A DNA stretch of 64,000 nucleotides from Clostridiales bacterium (GCA_004557245.1 SFEL01000001.1:62001-126000), one strand, 5' to 3'; shown: positions 35,362 to 44,157, numbered from the stretch's first letter. Numbers and translations are program-made. Notes: a model not told the origin generated them from the sequence alone.

Positions 35362-35556
35362 GTCTGTCAAAAAAACCCGGGGTTGATAAGGGGTCGCAGC
35401 CCCTTATGTTCAATCCGGCTCTGACGACATGTGCGTCAGAACGGATGAAAACCCGGAGGTTTTCGTACTTTGCGGGTTTTGCCGCCCGGGAGCGAATGCG
35501 AGAGGCGAAACCCGTAAAACTCAAAAAAGTGGCGTTCAGCCACTTTTTTGACACTC
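35362..35556. repeat. MITE-like repeat, full-length copy 1
   Basis: About 195 bp between inverted termini: GTCTGTCAAAAAA at the left and the inverse of GTGTCAAAAAAGTGG at the right. The left 100 bp is nearly identical to copy 2 at 37556 and contains hairpins (AAGGGG...CCCCTT; TCTGACG...CGTCAGA). The right end is the palindrome seen alone at 25992, 28880 and 53307. A hairpin (AAGCC...GGCTT) lies just before it and GGCCCCC...GGGGGCC just after. It has no coding capacity. Confidence 0.85.
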
Positions 35557-35581
35557 TGAGGCCCCCTTCGGGGGCCTTTGT

Positions 35582-35655
35582 TGGAGCGGGTAATGGGACT
35601 CGAACCCACTATCTCAGCTTGGAAGGCTAATGTGTTACCATTACACTATACCCGC
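35582..35655 (-). tRNA. tRNA-Gly (UCC)
   Basis: 74-nt cloverleaf with encoded CCA. The anticodon loop is CTTCCAA between TTAGC and GCTGA, and the acceptor GCGGGTA pairs with TACCCGC. Confidence 0.95.
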
Positions 35656-35670
35656 GTATTAAGTTGTAAG

Positions 35671-35755
<85 letters not shown>

Positions 35756-35773
35756 AAGCTTATTATTGAAATT

Positions 35774-35849
35774 TGGTGACCCGTCGGAGATTCGAACTCC
35801 GGACACCTTGATTAAAAGTCAAGTGCTCTACCGACTGAGCTAACGGGTC
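35774..35849 (-). tRNA. tRNA-Lys (UUU)
   Basis: 76-nt cloverleaf with encoded CCA. Acceptor GACCCGT pairs with ACGGGTC, and the anticodon loop is CTTTTAA. Together with the CUU gene, both lysine isoacceptors lie in this window. Confidence 0.95.
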
Positions 35850-35852
35850 AAT

Positions 35853-35928
35853 TGGCTGGGGTGGCGGGATTTGAACCTGCGCATACCAGAGTCAAAGTCT
35901 GGTGCCTTAACCGCTTGGCTACACCCCA
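35853..35928 (-). tRNA. tRNA-Gln (UUG)
   Basis: 76-nt cloverleaf with encoded CCA. Acceptor TGGGGTG pairs with CACCCCA, and the anticodon loop is CTTTGAC. Only three bases separate it from tRNA-Lys. Confidence 0.95.
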
Positions 35929-35989
35929 ATAACTGGGGGTGAGGTAACGGAAGCGGATAAAGTAGTATTATCCGCTTCCCCTCGAAAAA

Positions 35990-36066
35990 TGGGGTGAGTG
36001 GTGGGATTTGAACCCACGACATCCAGAGCCACAATCTGGCGCTCTAGCCACTGAACTACACCCACC
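35990..36066 (-). tRNA. tRNA-His (GUG)
   Basis: 77-nt tRNA including the encoded extra G(-1), which pairs with the discriminator C, as expected for bacterial tRNA-His. The anticodon loop is TTGTGGC, and CCA is encoded. Confidence 0.95.
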
Positions 36067-36134
36067 ATGTAAAGTTATACGGCCTCAGGATGCCAACTGC
36101 AAAACCATTTAAGCGGCTCAAATAACTTTGCGGT

Positions 36135-36211
36135 TGGCGCGCCCGCAGGGATTCGAACCCTGGACCTACGGCTTAGAAGGCCGTTGCTCTATCCTGCTGA
36201 GCTACAGGCGC
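36135..36211 (-). tRNA. tRNA-Arg (UCU)
   Basis: 77-nt cloverleaf with encoded CCA. The anticodon loop is CTTCTAA between ACGGC and GCCGT, and acceptor GCGCCTG pairs with CGGGCGC. It is first in the transcription order of this six-gene cluster. Confidence 0.95.
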
Positions 36212-36381
36212 ATATCCAGATGTCAGTCCCTGGCCCCTTGGCAGCCTATATAGGCATACCGCCGACATCAACGTATTTTATCAGAAACACACAGCTATGT
36301 CAAGCATAATGCTGATCTTAAAATGCGGCAACAGAATGAATTAATTATATTTTGATTATTCTGCGCCGGCCGGGGCAGAAT

Positions 36382-37104
36382 ATGGCTATGTTGATTTTGT
36401 TTATCAGAGCAATAATACTTTATCTTCTTGTGTTTATGGTGATAAGGCTGACCGGCAAGCGGCAGATATCCGACCTTCAGCCCTTTGACCTTATCATAAC
36501 GCTGCTGGTAGCGGACCTGGCCTCTGTGCCTGCGTCAGATACCAGCATACCCCTTCTTTACGGCATAGTGCCTATACTGGCCCTCTTCCTTATACAGCAG
36601 ACGATGGCGCTTTGCTCGCTGAAGTTCGAGGGCTTCCGCTATGCCGTGTGCGGCAGGCCCTTACTGATGGTGTCAAAGGGCGTGGTGCAGGAGCAATCCC
36701 TCAAGGCGGCGAGGTACACCCTAAACGACCTTATGGAGCAGCTTCGCGCAGGGGGCAACTTTGAGCTGTCAACGGTCGAGTACGCCATACTTGAAACAAA
36801 CGGGCAGCTGTCTGTGTTGCTGAAAGGCCCTTCACAGCCGGTGACGTACGAGGCGCTGTCGCTGGAATCCCCCAAGGCACAGCCTCCTTTTTTGCTGGTG
36901 CAGGACGGTAAGATACACAAGGAGGCCCTGCGCCAGTCCGGCTACGACGAAGAATGGCTCAACAGCAGGCTGAAGTCCGCCGGAATAAAAGGACCCGAGC
37001 GGCTTTTGTTTGCTTTTTTGTCCGGGAATACGCTGCATGTACAGTCCAAGGAAAAAGATGGAGGCAGGGTGGCATTTATAGATACAGGAGGAAAAAATGA
37101 TTAA
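36382..37104 (+). CDS. DUF421/YetF-family membrane protein (second copy)
   Basis: A 240-residue protein with three transmembrane helices at the N-terminus (VIRLTGKRQISDLQPFDLIITLLVADLAS is the family signature) and a cytosolic YetF-like domain (YTLNDLMEQLRAGGNFELSTVEYAILETNGQLSVLL). It overlaps the DUF4363 gene by eight bases, a standard DUF421-DUF4363 pair in Clostridia. The ATG at 36382 has only a weak GGGGC before it; 36388 is an alternative. It is ATA-rich and native in style, unlike the DUF421 copy at 15282. Confidence 0.88.
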   Translation: MAMLILFIRAIILYLLVFMVIRLTGKRQISDLQPFDLIITLLVADLASVPASDTSIPLLYGIVPILALFLIQQTMALCSLKFEGFRYAVCGRPLLMVSKGVVQEQSLKAARYTLNDLMEQLRAGGNFELSTVEYAILETNGQLSVLLKGPSQPVTYEALSLESPKAQPPFLLVQDGKIHKEALRQSGYDEEWLNSRLKSAGIKGPERLLFAFLSGNTLHVQSKEKDGGRVAFIDTGGKND

Positions 37105-37501
37105 CAGAAGCGGTTTTCCCATAGTAGCTGCCATAGCTGCGGCTATAGCGGTAGCCCTGCTCATATTCCTGTTCACGGTGCCCGGAAATTATCTCAGGGA
37201 TATGACGGCAAAGCTGCGCGTAATGACTCACGAGGCAGAGCAGGCGGCAGTATTGGGGGATATGGCAACGGCTGCGGAACGCTTGGACGCGATAACGCGG
37301 GAATATAACAGCCGCCGCGATAAGATAAAGATGTTTTTCCATCATGACGACCTGGACGAGATGGAAAAAACGCTCATCACCTGCCGGGATCTCGTGGCCA
37401 TGGGCCAGAGCGACAACCTTATATGCGAGATAGATACCATCTTAGGCATACTGGATCACATGGATGCTGTGGAAACCATAACCATAGCGGAGCTGTTCTA
37501 A
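37097..37501 (+). CDS. DUF4363 family protein
   Basis: A 134-residue protein with one N-terminal transmembrane helix (about 8-27) and a helical extracytoplasmic domain with heptad-like spacing (HEAEQAAVLGDMATAAERLDAI...). It fits the DUF4363 family that partners DUF421 proteins. CAGGAGG precedes the ATG and translation is coupled to DUF421. Function unknown. Confidence 0.85.
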   Translation: MINRSGFPIVAAIAAAIAVALLIFLFTVPGNYLRDMTAKLRVMTHEAEQAAVLGDMATAAERLDAITREYNSRRDKIKMFFHHDDLDEMEKTLITCRDLVAMGQSDNLICEIDTILGILDHMDAVETITIAELF

Positions 37502-37531
37502 CCTGAACAAAAAGGAAGCAGCAAAAAACTA

Positions 37532-37774
37532 AACCACCGGCTAACCGGTGGTTCAGTCTGTCAAAAAAACCCGGGGTTGATAAGGGGCCGCAGCCCCTTA
37601 TGTTCAATCCGGCTCTGACGACATGTGCGTCAGAACGGATGAAAACCCAGAGGTTTTCGTTCTTTGCATTCGGTGCTGACCGCGCCATAGGCGCAAGCAC
37701 CGGATGAAAAAAGCTCGAAAAAGTGGCATTCAGCCACTTTTTCGACAGTCTCAACCACCGGCTAACCGGTGGTT
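37532..37774. repeat. 22-bp direct repeats flanking a MITE copy
   Basis: The same 22-bp sequence, itself a hairpin (AACCACCGG-CTAA-CCGGTGGTT), stands at 37532-37553 and 37753-37774, directly outside the repeat element at 37556-37752. The left copy is well placed as the DUF4363 terminator. Exact flanking duplication looks like a long target-site duplication. Confidence 0.8.
37556..37752. repeat. MITE-like repeat, full-length copy 2
   Basis: About 197 bp with inverted termini GTCTGTCAAAAAA and, read from the right end, GACTGTCGAAAAA. The left 100 bp matches copy 1 with about three mismatches; the middle differs (it carries a GGTGC...GCACC hairpin). The right end is the shared GTGGC-ATTCA-GCCAC palindrome. 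Non-coding. Confidence 0.88.
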
Positions 37775-37815
37775 TGCGTACTTTGCGCTCAATGCAGTCG
37801 AGAAGTTCTTCGCCG

Positions 37816-38445
37816 TTATAATCCCCTTATCCTTACTTCCAGCACCCGGCCGATTATCTCCACGTCGCCGCCGGAGATTATCATGGGCTCGTATTTGGGG
37901 TTGGAGGGTATAAGCATCAGCGTGTTATTTAGCCACTTTACCTTGCGCACCAGAACCTCGTCTCCTATGCGTACTATGGCGATATGGCCGCTTTCCACCC
38001 GGTTCTGCATGCGTACCAGTACAAGCGCACCTTCGGGTATGAAGTCGCCTATCATGCAGTCCCCTTCCACTTCCATATAAAAGTAATCCCCCGCGGTGAC
38101 GTCGCTTGCGGGCAGGGGAATGTATTCGGTGATGTTCTCGTCCGCCAGTATGGGCAGCCCGGCATGAACCCTTCCCACAAGCGGAACGCCGACAGTGTCC
38201 GTAACGGGCATGAAAAGGGAGGAACTGCTGCCGCGCTCCTTGAACATAGTAGTTACTGTGTCACGGCCCAGTATGTAGTCTGCAGTTACGTGGAATATGG
38301 AGCAGAGCTGCATCAGCGCATCGTTTGGCAGGGGCACCCTACCGGTCTCATATTTACATATGGCTGCCTTCTGTACGCCCAGCGCCTGTCCCAGTTCATC
38401 CTGAGTAAGGCCATGCTGCTTTCTAAGCTCCCGCAGTCTGTTCAT
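37816..38445 (-). CDS. XRE-family regulator with LexA-like S24 domain, altered catalytic residue
   Basis: A 209-residue regulator: N-terminal HTH_3 (LRKQHGLTQDELGQALGVQKAAICKYETGR) and C-terminal S24/LexA-like domain. The cleavage-type Ala-Gly survives (HAG at about 95-96), but the nucleophile Ser is Cys130 (VEGDCMIGD), and the Lys position reads Arg167-Lys168 in EVLVRKVK. It may therefore not self-cleave, or may use Cys. It resembles phage-type repressors, but no phage genes are near. It is divergent from the small membrane-protein gene, with dyads between them that may be its operators. Confidence 0.88.
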   Translation of the reverse strand: MNRLRELRKQHGLTQDELGQALGVQKAAICKYETGRVPLPNDALMQLCSIFHVTADYILGRDTVTTMFKERGSSSSLFMPVTDTVGVPLVGRVHAGLPILADENITEYIPLPASDVTAGDYFYMEVEGDCMIGDFIPEGALVLVRMQNRVESGHIAIVRIGDEVLVRKVKWLNNTLMLIPSNPKYEPMIISGGDVEIIGRVLEVRIRGL

Positions 38446-38554
38446 TTATACACCGCCTCTCCGGGACATGCTGCCCCTTTTTTTTTATACTATTGTCATT
38501 TACTTAGTGTATCTTATTAAGAAATAAAAATCAAGCTAAATAATTCACATAAAG

Positions 38555-38594
38555 TACCATAAATGGTATTGATAGTATCCGACAAAGATACTAT
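38555..38594. promoter_or_regulatory. Pair of dyads, candidate operators of the XRE/S24 regulator
   Basis: TACCAT-AA-ATGGTA (38555-38568) and ATAGTATC-N7-GATACTAT (38572-38594) are perfect inverted repeats in the divergent region between the regulator and the small gene at 38679. Position and symmetry suit repressor sites. Confidence 0.5.
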
Positions 38595-38678
38595 AATGCA
38601 ATTGTAACCTGATAAGACACTTTTGAGAAAGATGCGGAAGATAATCGTTTCCGATGAAGATATAAACGGAGGTGCGTT

Positions 38679-38870
38679 ATGAATTACTTTGGACTGTTCT
38701 TCAGCTTTATGATCCCCGGCGTGGTGATAGGTACTATGGCGGCGTCCGCCGTAAAGGAAGCGGCAGCCAAAAAACGCAGGCGTCAGGCTATGATGCGGCG
38801 CAGAGCCATGCATACCGTCCCCAAGAATAAGCTGTATGTAAGCACCATCGAGGAGCGAAAGGCCGCGTAA
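38679..38870 (+). CDS. Small membrane protein, 63 residues
   Basis: MNYFGLFFSFMIPGVVIGTMAASAV forms one hydrophobic helix followed by a strongly basic segment (KKRRRQAMMRRRA). GGAGG six bases before the ATG and position next to the regulator and its dyads support a real gene. I recognise no family. A membrane peptide controlled by the XRE/S24 regulator is inference. Confidence 0.65.
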   Translation: MNYFGLFFSFMIPGVVIGTMAASAVKEAAAKKRRRQAMMRRRAMHTVPKNKLYVSTIEERKAA

Positions 38871-38957
38871 TGCGGCTGGATAGAGCTATCCGGCAATATC
38901 AAAATCAAAGTTTGCCTGTTTTCACGGGCAAAAATCAACTTAATATGCGCCATTTGT

Positions 38958-38988
38958 AAAAGCTTCGCCTGAGTAAGGCGGAGCTTTT
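38958..38988 (+). terminator. Terminator after small membrane-protein gene
   Basis: AAAAGCTTCGCCT and AGGCGGAGCTTTT form a stem with one mismatch across a 5-base loop. Confidence 0.7.
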
Positions 38989-39112
38989 GCATTGCCTGAC
39001 GATTTGCCCAATGTGTAAACTTGCTCCCGGTTCGCTTGTAGGAAATGACAAAGTGAAGTATAATATCTTAATACACTTAATACTTAAAGTATATTTGACG
39101 AGGTATGTCATA

Positions 39113-41020
39113 ATGGCAAAAAGACGCAGGAGAAGAAGCAGAAACTCAAGGAGAAGGAGAATACGCAACGCCATAAGGATAACACTCTTCCTCCTTATTG
39201 TTGCTGCTATAATAGCCGGAATCGCGCTGCTGGTTTCAAAGCTTATAAATAAAGGCGGGGAGCCGGCCGATATCGGCGACAATACGGCGATAGAGCAGCC
39301 GGTTGGGCAGGAGCAGGAGGAGAAGCAGGGCTTCTTCGCCAGGCTGTTTAAAAAGAAGGATAAGGAGCAGGGCGGTCTGTTCGATGAAGAGGGCAATCCC
39401 GCGGCAACCCAGCCGCCGGAGCCTACCCCGACACCGCTGCCGGAGTTCAGCCCCTATTCCGTGGCAGGCACAAGCCCCTCGGATTTCGGCCTTGAAACAA
39501 AGATAGAGGTGGACGGCAGCGAGGTGGATGCAGGCCAGTATACCGCCGCCGATGTCATAGACTTTGAGGAGGGCTATAAATATACCCAGCTTGAGGGCGT
39601 AATAACCTTCCGCGGCAATAACTTCCGCGACAGCCCGTCTTATGGCACTGTGAACATGACCGAGAAGAAGTTCGATACCTCGCCCTGGACTTTTACAGTG
39701 GGCAGCCTGCAAAAGATGTACGGTTCCGGATCGTGGTCCGGCTGCGGCTGGACGGGCCAGCCTTTGCTGGTGCGCTGGCCGGAATCCACCAAGCGCATAA
39801 TGAACATGCACGACTGGGCCAGGCAGAAGGACGGCCTTGTGGAGGCCATATACGCCACCATGAGCGGCAACATATACTTCTTTGACGCCGAAACGGGGCA
39901 GGAGACACGCGACCACATAAGCACTGCCTTCCCCTTCAAGGGCGCGGGCGCGCTGGATCCGAGGGGCTATCCCCTCATGTATGTAGGCTCCGGCGACGAC
40001 AGCCCGACCGAGGGCGAGGATACCTCCCACGCCTTCATAATAAGCCTCATAGACGGCTCGGTGCTTTATGAGTTCGGCAAGCAGGACTCCTTCAGAATAA
40101 GGGGACTTTCCTACTTTGACAGCTCTGCCCTCGTGGACGCCGAGACGGATACCCTTATATACCCCGGCGAAAGCGGCATACTGTACCTGATAAAGCTCAA
40201 CACCAACTACGACGAAGCCGCCGGTACTCTGTCCATAAGCCCCAAGGTGACGAAGTGGCGGTACAGGGGGGCCAAGAACAACACCGCAGGCGTGGCGGAG
40301 GATAACGCCTTCTGGCTCGGCATGGAGGACAGCGCCATGATCTGGCGGGGCCACCTTATAATCGCCGACAACGGCGGCCACCTCATGTGCATCGACCTTA
40401 ACACCTTGCAGGTGAAGTGGGTGCAGGATACCCTGGACGACACTAACTGCACAGGCGTGCTGACCCTCGAGGGAGAGGACCATCACCCTTACGTGTATAT
40501 GTCCACCTCCTTCCACCCCAACTGGAGGGCCAGGGATACCCAAACCGCGCCCATACCCATATGGAAGATAGACGCCGTGACAGGCGAGAGGGTATGGACC
40601 AACAACGACTACAACTGCCAGACCATTGCAAAGCCCAATCAGGTTTCGGGCGGCGTGCAGGGTTCATTTGCCTCCGGCAAGAACGACCTTGAGGGCCTCA
40701 TATTCGTGCCGGTATCCATGACAGAGGGCATGAAGGGCGAGCTGGTGGCGCTGAACAAGTCCGACGGCACCGTAAAGTGGCGGTATACCTTCCAGGGTTA
40801 CCCATGGAGTTCTCCGGTGCCGGTATATGACCAGAACGGCAAGGGCTATATAATACAGTGCACCAAGTCGGGCTACATACACCTTTTCGACGGCCTGACG
40901 GGCACGCTGCTGGACGAGATGAACCTGGGCTCCAACGTGGAGGCCTCTCCCGCTGTGTTCGATAATCATATCGTCATAGGCACCAGAGGCGGGCTCATTT
41001 ACGGCATAAAACTAAAGTAA
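39113..41020 (+). CDS. Membrane-anchored PQQ-type beta-propeller protein
   Basis: A 635-residue protein: a very basic start (MAKRRRRRSRNSRRRR), one transmembrane helix (about 23-45), an acidic/proline linker, then repeated beta-propeller blades of the PQQ-binding-like type (GNIYFFDAETGQ, GKGYIIQCTKSGYIHLFDGLTG, GTRGGLIYGIKL). The propeller would lie outside the cell. Similar clostridial proteins bind surface ligands or act as scaffolds; no catalytic site is obvious. The ATG at 39113 follows ACGAGG. hflX starts 16 bases later, so the two may be co-transcribed. Confidence 0.85.
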   Translation: MAKRRRRRSRNSRRRRIRNAIRITLFLLIVAAIIAGIALLVSKLINKGGEPADIGDNTAIEQPVGQEQEEKQGFFARLFKKKDKEQGGLFDEEGNPAATQPPEPTPTPLPEFSPYSVAGTSPSDFGLETKIEVDGSEVDAGQYTAADVIDFEEGYKYTQLEGVITFRGNNFRDSPSYGTVNMTEKKFDTSPWTFTVGSLQKMYGSGSWSGCGWTGQPLLVRWPESTKRIMNMHDWARQKDGLVEAIYATMSGNIYFFDAETGQETRDHISTAFPFKGAGALDPRGYPLMYVGSGDDSPTEGEDTSHAFIISLIDGSVLYEFGKQDSFRIRGLSYFDSSALVDAETDTLIYPGESGILYLIKLNTNYDEAAGTLSISPKVTKWRYRGAKNNTAGVAEDNAFWLGMEDSAMIWRGHLIIADNGGHLMCIDLNTLQVKWVQDTLDDTNCTGVLTLEGEDHHPYVYMSTSFHPNWRARDTQTAPIPIWKIDAVTGERVWTNNDYNCQTIAKPNQVSGGVQGSFASGKNDLEGLIFVPVSMTEGMKGELVALNKSDGTVKWRYTFQGYPWSSPVPVYDQNGKGYIIQCTKSGYIHLFDGLTGTLLDEMNLGSNVEASPAVFDNHIVIGTRGGLIYGIKLK

Positions 41021-41036
41021 CTGATTTGGAGATGTA

Positions 41037-42818
41037 ATGGGCAGGGTAAACGGAAATATTCAGGGCATAAAGGACACGTTGCTGGAGAGGATAGAGCTGC
41101 TGTACGATATGCGTCAGGGGCAGGACGAGTTCGTCTCCCGGGAAATGGTGGCGGAGCTGAGCCAGCTTACGGGTATTCTGGGCCGGGAGATTTCCGTATA
41201 CATAGGCCGTGACGGCCGCATTGCCGACGTATCCGTGGGCGACAATGCAAAGGTCTCCATGCCCAACATGCGCCTCGTGCGCAATGAGGACAGGCTGTGC
41301 GGCGTGCGCTGCATACACACTCACCCCAACGGTGACGGAAGGCTGTCCGGCGTGGATCTGGGTACACTCCGCAGCATGCGCCTTGACAGCATGGCGGCCA
41401 TAGGCGTGAGGGAGGACGGCGAAGCCGCAATGATATACGCCGCATACCTTGGGGAGGCGGATGAGGCGGGGGAACGGGGCGTGCTGATATACGGCCCCAT
41501 GCGCCCATACAAGCTGCCCCAGCGGCTGCTGATGAAGGAGATATACCTTGCAGACGACAGGCTGAAGTCCACGACTGTTGAGGCGGAGGGCTCACGGCCC
41601 GAGCGGGCAATACTTGTGGGGCTTGAAAACAGCGGGCAATACGACACCCTTGCGGAGCTTGGCGAGCTTGCGAAGACGGCGGGGGCCAACGTAGTTGGCA
41701 GGTTCACCCAGAAGAAAGCCGGCGCGGACAACGCTACATACATAGGCAGCGGCAAGGCCGAGGAGCTTTCCTTAAAGGGCAGCGAGCTGGAGGCGGATCT
41801 TTTCATATTCGACGATGAGCTTACAGCCGTGCAGAGCCGCAATCTCGAAGAAATTTTGGGCGCCCGGGTCATAGACCGCACGGCGCTGATACTGGATATA
41901 TTCGCCCAGCGGGCAACCTCGCGGGAGGGCAAGCTTCAGGTGGAGCTTGCACAGCAGAAATACCGATTGCCGCGGCTGCTGGGCCAGGGCGCCGTACTTT
42001 CCCGCTTAGGCGGCGGCATAGGCACAAGGGGCCCGGGCGAAAAGAAGCTTGAGATAGACCGGCGGCGTATAAAGCGGCGGATATTCGAACTTACTGAGGA
42101 ACTGAACGAGATAGAAAAGCAGCGGAGCCTTAGACGTGCCCGCCGCGAGAAGAATTCAACCCCTGTCGTGGCGCTGGTGGGCTACACCAACGCGGGCAAG
42201 TCTACGCTGCTCAACGCCCTGACCGACGCATCGGTGCTGGCGGAGGATATGCTGTTCGCTACACTCGATCCGGTGGTGCGGCAGGCGGAGCTGCCCAACG
42301 GCACCGAAGTGCTGCTTTCGGATACCGTGGGCTTCATAAACAAGCTGCCCCACGACCTTGTGGAGGCTTTCCGCTCCACTCTTGAAGAGGCGGCAAACGC
42401 AGACATTATACTGCACGTGGTGGACAGGTCTTCATCGTATTACGAGAGCCAGATGGCAGTAGTGGAGGACGTGCTGTCAAAGCTTGGCGCGCTGGATATA
42501 CCGAGGATAAACGTATACAACAAGTGCGACCTTACCGGGGAGCGAACGCCAAATGACGGCGTGTTCATAAGCGCTGCAAAGGGCATAGGCATAGATGGGC
42601 TGCTGGAGAAGATAGAGCGCCAGATAAACAGCGGCAGGCTGGAGGTCGACGTGATAGTGCCTTACGACAAATACGAGGCCATGAACGTCATACGCGCCGA
42701 GGGCCGAATATTGAAGGAGGACCATCAGGGGGACGGCGCTCATCTGAAGATTCAGATAAACGAGACTGCGCTGTGGAAGCTTAAAAGGATGCTGGGGGAA
42801 GGATATGGGCAAAACTAA
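41037..42818 (+). CDS. hflX: GTPase HflX with N-terminal JAMM-like extension
   Basis: A 593-residue ribosome-associated GTPase that can split stalled 70S ribosomes. The HflX core occupies about 190-593: the glycine-rich LGGGIGTRGPGEKKLE hinge, coiled coil, then G1 GYTNAGKST, G3 DTVGFI, and G4 NKCD. It is about 150-170 residues longer than classic HflX. The extra N-domain holds an exact JAMM metal motif, His94-T-His96-x7-Ser104-x2-Asp107, with Glu51 a candidate fourth residue. The extension may be common in clostridial HflX proteins, but its activity is not known to me. It overlaps tmk by 14 bases. Confidence 0.93.
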   Translation: MGRVNGNIQGIKDTLLERIELLYDMRQGQDEFVSREMVAELSQLTGILGREISVYIGRDGRIADVSVGDNAKVSMPNMRLVRNEDRLCGVRCIHTHPNGDGRLSGVDLGTLRSMRLDSMAAIGVREDGEAAMIYAAYLGEADEAGERGVLIYGPMRPYKLPQRLLMKEIYLADDRLKSTTVEAEGSRPERAILVGLENSGQYDTLAELGELAKTAGANVVGRFTQKKAGADNATYIGSGKAEELSLKGSELEADLFIFDDELTAVQSRNLEEILGARVIDRTALILDIFAQRATSREGKLQVELAQQKYRLPRLLGQGAVLSRLGGGIGTRGPGEKKLEIDRRRIKRRIFELTEELNEIEKQRSLRRARREKNSTPVVALVGYTNAGKSTLLNALTDASVLAEDMLFATLDPVVRQAELPNGTEVLLSDTVGFINKLPHDLVEAFRSTLEEAANADIILHVVDRSSSYYESQMAVVEDVLSKLGALDIPRINVYNKCDLTGERTPNDGVFISAAKGIGIDGLLEKIERQINSGRLEVDVIVPYDKYEAMNVIRAEGRILKEDHQGDGAHLKIQINETALWKLKRMLGEGYGQN

Positions 42819-43482
42819 GGTAATAGCCATAGAGGGAATAGACGGAAGCGGCAAAAGCGTGCAGTATAATAAGCTTGCCGAGGCGCTGACGGATATGGGC
42901 TATTCCGTGGAAAAGCGGGAGTATCCCAAGTACGAAAGCTACTTCGGCTCCCATGTAGGCAGCTATCTTTCAGGCGCGGAAGGCGTAAAGGCGGATGCCG
43001 TGGACGGCAAGAGCATGGCCCTGTGGTTTGCGCTTGACCGCTGGGAGGATATGAGGAGCCACATTGACGGCGAATACGACTATATGATAATCAATCGCTA
43101 CGTGCTGAGCAACGCGGTATACCAGAGCGTACGCGACATAGACCTTCAGCGGCCGGACATAATAGACTGGGTATTCGATCTGGAGTACGACCATTTCTGC
43201 CTGCCAAAAGCCGATATATACCTTTTCTATGACGTGGCGCCTGCTCAGGCGGGTGAGAACGTAATGAAAAAGGGCTTCAGAGATTACGTGGGCGGCGAGA
43301 AGAAGGACGTATACGAGGAATCCTGCGGCATACAGCAGCGGGCCAGAGCCAAGTACCTCGAAACGGCGGAGAGACGCAATGACATCGCCGTGATACAGTG
43401 CATGGGGGAAAAGGGCATGCGCTCCATAGAGGATATAGCGGCGGAGACCATGCGGGTGCTAACGGAAAAGAATATGATATGA
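42805..43482 (+). CDS. tmk: Thymidylate kinase
   Basis: A 225-residue nucleotide kinase converting dTMP to dTDP. P-loop GIDGSGKSVQ, the DRW motif (FALDRWEDM), the conserved NRYVLSN stretch, and a C-terminal LID region are visible. It starts inside the hflX end (14-base overlap) behind GGGGAAGG, which indicates coupled translation. It is somewhat divergent (EYPKY before SYFG), as in archaeal-like clostridial forms, and could act on other nucleoside monophosphates. Confidence 0.88.
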   Translation: MGKTKVIAIEGIDGSGKSVQYNKLAEALTDMGYSVEKREYPKYESYFGSHVGSYLSGAEGVKADAVDGKSMALWFALDRWEDMRSHIDGEYDYMIINRYVLSNAVYQSVRDIDLQRPDIIDWVFDLEYDHFCLPKADIYLFYDVAPAQAGENVMKKGFRDYVGGEKKDVYEESCGIQQRARAKYLETAERRNDIAVIQCMGEKGMRSIEDIAAETMRVLTEKNMI

Positions 43483-43483
43483 A

Positions 43484-44107
43484 CTACGGGGCGGGAATAC
43501 CGCCCTTCTTTATTGCGGCAAACAGCGCCCGCCACAGCGCCCCATCTACGGCCTCCATCTGCGGCAGACAGTACTTCAGCCGGAAGGCCGAGAGTGCGGG
43601 AAGGGTATCGCCGGATAGCTTGCCGTTCATCAGGCAGGAAAAACCCAACATATTCAGCCCCTGCTGCAGCACAAATACATGTACCCCCATATTTCCCGGA
43701 AAAAGTACAGGATACCCCACGGCAAGCGATGAGCGGCCGAGACTGACCTCGCCCCGTATCCACAGGGGCGATTGATACTGGGCTTCTACATATGAAAAAA
43801 GCTCGTGATTTATGCAGTACCGGCGTATCTCGTTTTGCACGCCGCAGATATTTTTGCAGGGGCAGAGCAGGGCAAAGTCCCCGGAAAGGCCGGCGAAGCA
43901 GGGGGAGAATGGGGCGAAGGGCTCGTTCAGCGTATGAAATGAGCTTTTGAGAACCATATCGTAGCGCCCGCATAGGCGGCGGCAGGCAGACAAAAACCGG
44001 CTGTCCGTCCAGAGCGTTCCGCCGTAGCTTTTGCAGCGGCCCATGAGGGCGGGATCGGCCGTGACGAACCTGCCGCCGTATTCATCGTAAACAAAAAGCG
44101 TCGCCAT
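43484..44107 (-). CDS. Protein with C-terminal peptidoglycan-binding-like domain
   Basis: A 207-residue protein with no signal peptide. Residues of about 135-200 (GNMGVHVFVLQQGLNMLGFSCLMNGKLSGDTLPALSAFRLKY) resemble a PG_binding_1 three-helix repeat. The Cys-containing N-terminal half is not recognised. It ends one base from the convergent tmk stop and lies 50 bases downstream of the LCP gene on the same strand, which supports a cell-envelope role. Confidence 0.6.
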   Translation of the reverse strand: MATLFVYDEYGGRFVTADPALMGRCKSYGGTLWTDSRFLSACRRLCGRYDMVLKSSFHTLNEPFAPFSPCFAGLSGDFALLCPCKNICGVQNEIRRYCINHELFSYVEAQYQSPLWIRGEVSLGRSSLAVGYPVLFPGNMGVHVFVLQQGLNMLGFSCLMNGKLSGDTLPALSAFRLKYCLPQMEAVDGALWRALFAAIKKGGIPAP

Positions 44108-44157
44108 GCTTTATCATATGGCGGCGCATTTGCTTTTGTTAAAACGTATTTTTGCCT

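Noticed and set aside
37816..38445. Prophage signalled by the S24 repressor
   Set aside because: No integrase, terminase, capsid or lysis genes lie near; the neighbours are ordinary chromosomal genes.
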